A DNA stretch of 64,000 nucleotides, from assembly GCA_964581385.1 (NCBI GenBank), contig CAZOOK010000017.1, forward strand, positions 67,495-131,494, in the 5' to 3' direction. Both the position numbers and the translations under genes were made by a program. The notes below the pieces were generated by a model. The model was not told where the DNA came from. It searched no databases and saw only the letters and a program-made list of their open reading frames with translations. This stretch comes from CAZOOK01 sp964581385 (GTDB taxonomy: Bacteria; Pseudomonadota; Gammaproteobacteria; Nevskiales; Nevskiaceae). This document shows positions 61,620-64,000 of this stretch, in pieces (the first letter of the stretch is position 1; the number at the start of each line of letters is the position of its first letter).

Positions 61620-62798
61620 ATGCGAATAACGCTCAAATCGGCGCTGATTTTCCTTTTTGCCGCGCTGGTCGTATCGGGCTGCAAGCACAAATCCGAACAT
61701 GATTCCGCACACGGACACAAGGACGGTGAAGACGGTCCGGTGCCGGTCACGGTCACCGAAGTGAAGCGGCAGGATGTGCCGATTTATCTCGACGGCCTGG
61801 GTACGGTGCAAGCATTCAACGCGGCAACGGTGCGCGCGCAGATATCGGGCCGCCTGCTGGCGGTGCCGTTTAAAGAAGGCGACGAGGTCAGAGCCGGAGA
61901 TCTCATTGCCCGCGTTGATCCGCGCACGTATCAGGCGACGCTGGATCAAGCGCTCGCGAAGAAAGCACAGGATCAGGCGCAACTGGCCGGCGCGCGCCTC
62001 GATCTGAAGCGTTATCTCGATCTGGTGCCGGATGGCTACGTCAGTCAACAGCAGGCCGACCAGCAGCAGGCGCTGGTTGCGCAGTACGAAGCGGCGGTGC
62101 AGGCGGACGAGGCGGCAATCGAAAACGATCGCGTACAGCTGTCGTACTGCACGATCACGGCACCGTTCTCAGGCGTCCTCGGTATTCGTCAGGTCGATAC
62201 TGGCAATCTGGTGTCGGCAAGCGACCAGACCGGCATCGTCGTGATCACGCAGATCAAGCCGATCACTGTGATGTTTACGCTGCCGGAGCAATCGCTTGCC
62301 GCGATCCGCGACGGCACCGACATGGATCCGCAGGGCATGGTGGTGATCGCGGTCGATCGCGGCAATCAGGCGGAGCTGGCGCGCGGGCAGCTTTCGGCGT
62401 TCGACAATCAGATCGATCAGGCTACCGGCACGATCAAGCTCAAGGCTGCTTTTCCGAACACCGACAAGAAACTCTGGCCCGGCCAGTTCGTAAACGTGCG
62501 CTTGCTGGCAAGTACGCGCAAGGACGGTTTGGTGATTCCCGCGCAGGCAGTACAGCGCGGTCCCAGCGGCACGTTCGTTTATGTCGCCAAAGCCGATCAG
62601 ACGGCGGAGATGCGGCCGTTGACGGTGGCGCAGACGGAGGACGGACTCGCACTCGTCGACCAGGGCTTGCAAGCGGGCGAACGTGTCGTCGTCGATGGAC
62701 AGTACCGGCTAGAGCCAGGATCGAAAATCCGAGGCGCCGGGGCCGGCGGCAAGACTGGCTCTGCGGAGGCTTCTGCAGCGGTCGGCGCGGCGAAATAA
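61620..62798 (+). CDS. RND efflux periplasmic adaptor (MdtA-like lipoprotein)
   Basis: This 392-residue membrane-fusion protein has a lipoprotein signal with lipobox VSGC (residues about 18-21) at the start chosen here. Lipoyl and hairpin domains follow (ATVRAQISGRLLAVPFKEGD; SYCTITAPFSGVLGIRQVDTG), then beta-barrel segments (ITVMFTLPEQSLAAI; KLWPGQFVNVRLL). An in-frame ATG at 61548 would hide the signal and is rejected. The inner-membrane pump gene follows after 9 bases. Confidence 0.93.
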   Translation: MRITLKSALIFLFAALVVSGCKHKSEHDSAHGHKDGEDGPVPVTVTEVKRQDVPIYLDGLGTVQAFNAATVRAQISGRLLAVPFKEGDEVRAGDLIARVDPRTYQATLDQALAKKAQDQAQLAGARLDLKRYLDLVPDGYVSQQQADQQQALVAQYEAAVQADEAAIENDRVQLSYCTITAPFSGVLGIRQVDTGNLVSASDQTGIVVITQIKPITVMFTLPEQSLAAIRDGTDMDPQGMVVIAVDRGNQAELARGQLSAFDNQIDQATGTIKLKAAFPNTDKKLWPGQFVNVRLLASTRKDGLVIPAQAVQRGPSGTFVYVAKADQTAEMRPLTVAQTEDGLALVDQGLQAGERVVVDGQYRLEPGSKIRGAGAGGKTGSAEASAAVGAAK

Positions 62799-62807
62799 GT
62801 CTGCGCG

Positions 62808-64000
62808 ATGAGCATCTCCGAACCGTTCATTGAACGCCCGATCGCCACCTCGCTGCTGATGGTGGCGGTGCTGCTGCTCGGGGCGCTCGGTTTCCGTCTG
62901 CTACCGATCTCGGCGCTGCCGTCGGTGGATTTCCCGACGATCGAGGTGACGACACTGTATCCGGGCGCGAGTCCGGACGTGATGGGTTCGCTGGTGACGA
63001 CGCCGCTGGAGCGGCAGTTTGGACAGATCGCCGGCGTTGCGTCGATGACCTCGAACAGTTCTTTCGGTGTCTCAACCATCACGCTGCAATTTGCGCTCGA
63101 TCGCAACATCGACAATGCCGCGCAGGATATGCAGGCTGCGATCAACGCGACCAAGGGCACGCTGCCGGGCAACCTGCCGTATCCGCCGGTGTACAACAAA
63201 GTCAATCCCGCCGACGCGCCGATCCTCTCGCTCGCGGTGACGTCGGACAGCATGCCGATCGACCGCATCAATGACTTCGCGGATACGGTGCTTGGGCAGA
63301 AGCTGTCGCAGGTTTCCGGCGTCGGTCTGGTAACGATCCAGGGCAACCAGAAGCCGGCGGTGCGTGTGCAGGCGAACCCGTCCGCGCTCGCGGGGTTAGG
63401 GCTCGGCCTGGAAGATATTCGCGATGCGCTGACCAAAGCCAATGTCAACGCGCCCAAGGGCGGATTCAACGGCGCGCAGCAGGCGATGACCATCGGCGCC
63501 AACGATCAGATCGGCTCCGGCGAGGAGTACAAGCCGATCATCATCGCCTACCGCAACGGTGCTGCAGTGCGGCTGGGCGATGTGGCCAACGTGTTCGACG
63601 GCGTGGAGAACGATCAGCTTTCCGCGTGGGCCGACGGCAAGACCGCCGTACTGCTCGACATTCAGCGTCAGCCCGGCGCCAACATCATCGAGACCGTCGA
63701 TCGCATCAAACAGCTGCTGCCGGAGTTGGAGGCCTCGATTCCGGCGGCGGTGAAGGTGAAGATTCTCTCCGATCGCACGCAGACCATCCGTGCGTCGGTG
63801 CGCGATGTGGAATTCACGCTGCTGCTGACCGTCGCGCTGGTGGTGATGGTGATCTTCGTGTTCTTGCGCAAGCTGTGGGCAACGGTGATTCCGAGCATTG
63901 CGATGCCGTTGTCGCTGGTCGGCACTTTCGGTGTGATGGCGCTTGCCGGATTCTCGCTCGACAACCTGTCGCTGATGGCGCTGACCATCGCCACCGGTTT
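62808..64000 (+). CDS. RND efflux pump inner-membrane subunit (MdtB-like), N-terminal part
   Basis: The frame is open to the right edge; about 397 residues are visible of an expected 1000 or more. The start ISEPFIERPIATSLLMVAVL is the classic RND N-terminus, followed by the porter segments (LPSVDFPTIEVTTLYPGASP; TTPLERQFGQIAGV) and the second membrane helix region (LLLTVALVVMVIFVFLRKLW). It resembles MdtB/MdtC multidrug pumps and pairs with the preceding adaptor. Confidence 0.93.
   Translation, partial: MSISEPFIERPIATSLLMVAVLLLGALGFRLLPISALPSVDFPTIEVTTLYPGASPDVMGSLVTTPLERQFGQIAGVASMTSNSSFGVSTITLQFALDRNIDNAAQDMQAAINATKGTLPGNLPYPPVYNKVNPADAPILSLAVTSDSMPIDRINDFADTVLGQKLSQVSGVGLVTIQGNQKPAVRVQANPSALAGLGLGLEDIRDALTKANVNAPKGGFNGAQQAMTIGANDQIGSGEEYKPIIIAYRNGAAVRLGDVANVFDGVENDQLSAWADGKTAVLLDIQRQPGANIIETVDRIKQLLPELEASIPAAVKVKILSDRTQTIRASVRDVEFTLLLTVALVVMVIFVFLRKLWATVIPSIAMPLSLVGTFGVMALAGFSLDNLSLMALTIATG

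Noticed and set aside
1..64000. CRISPR arrays or rRNA genes
   Set aside because: No regularly spaced direct repeats and no rRNA sequence were seen.

Overview
The window reads as chromosomal DNA of a motile gammaproteobacterium, most likely near the Xanthomonadales/Nevskiales branch. The reasons are the gene order fliD-fliS-PilZ-regulator-rpoN-vemR-like-fleQ-fliEFGHIJK-fliLMNOPQR-flhB, a MetZ-type methionine gene, and linked ffh, ypjD and corB. No species can be named from sequence alone.

Region 1 (1-21.1 kb) is an almost unbroken flagellar block. It runs from the 3' end of fliD through the late gene fliS, an atypical PilZ protein, a LuxR-family regulator with a Glu in place of its phospho-Asp, rpoN, a VemR-like receiver and fleQ. 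Then come the export, basal-body and C-ring genes. Visible promoters give a layered control scheme: a FliA (sigma28) site before fliS and textbook sigma54 sites before fliE and fliL. The sigma54 sites also decide the fliE and fliL start codons. A membrane GGDEF protein with a broken signature (GGAEF) sits between fliK and fliL.

Region 2 (21.2-28.1 kb) follows flhB where flhA would often be expected. It holds a GMC dehydrogenase with a Tat-signal small partner, a large PAS/GAF/GGDEF diguanylate cyclase under its own sigma54 site, a TPR-glycosyltransferase-like protein, a truncated haemoglobin and tRNA-Ser(GGA).

Region 3 (28.1-38.4 kb), directly behind the tRNA, is accessory. It carries a truncated SIR2-like (defence-type) gene start, four secreted repeat or beta-propeller proteins, dinB, a DapB-fold dehydrogenase, and a small membrane gene split at a (CT)6 tract.

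Region 4 (38.7-50.1 kb) is mostly housekeeping: metZ, a NUDIX hydrolase, mazG, a degenerate GH8 protein, a ParA ATPase, a FadH-like reductase, corB, ypjD, a metallo-beta-lactamase-fold phosphodiesterase and ffh. Region 5 (50.2-54.2 kb) is a small glycan island with a FemAB-like transferase, a GT2 with a decayed tandem duplicate, and an acyltransferase. Region 6 (54.4-64 kb) has rpsF-rpsR-rplI, an HD-GYP protein, two small unknown proteins, a TonB receptor, a VIT/CCC1 transporter and the start of an RND efflux operon.

The most unusual thing seen is a family of TA-flanked palindromic elements. Full copies lie at 6503, 47658 and 51170; a minimal hairpin lies at 21199; a remnant lies at 45418; and a second subfamily lies at 40930, 43102, 14042 and 48682. 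Their stems differ in sequence between copies but stay self-complementary within each copy, at several separate stems. Three of the ends form the TAG stop codon of the preceding gene. No transposase is present in the window.
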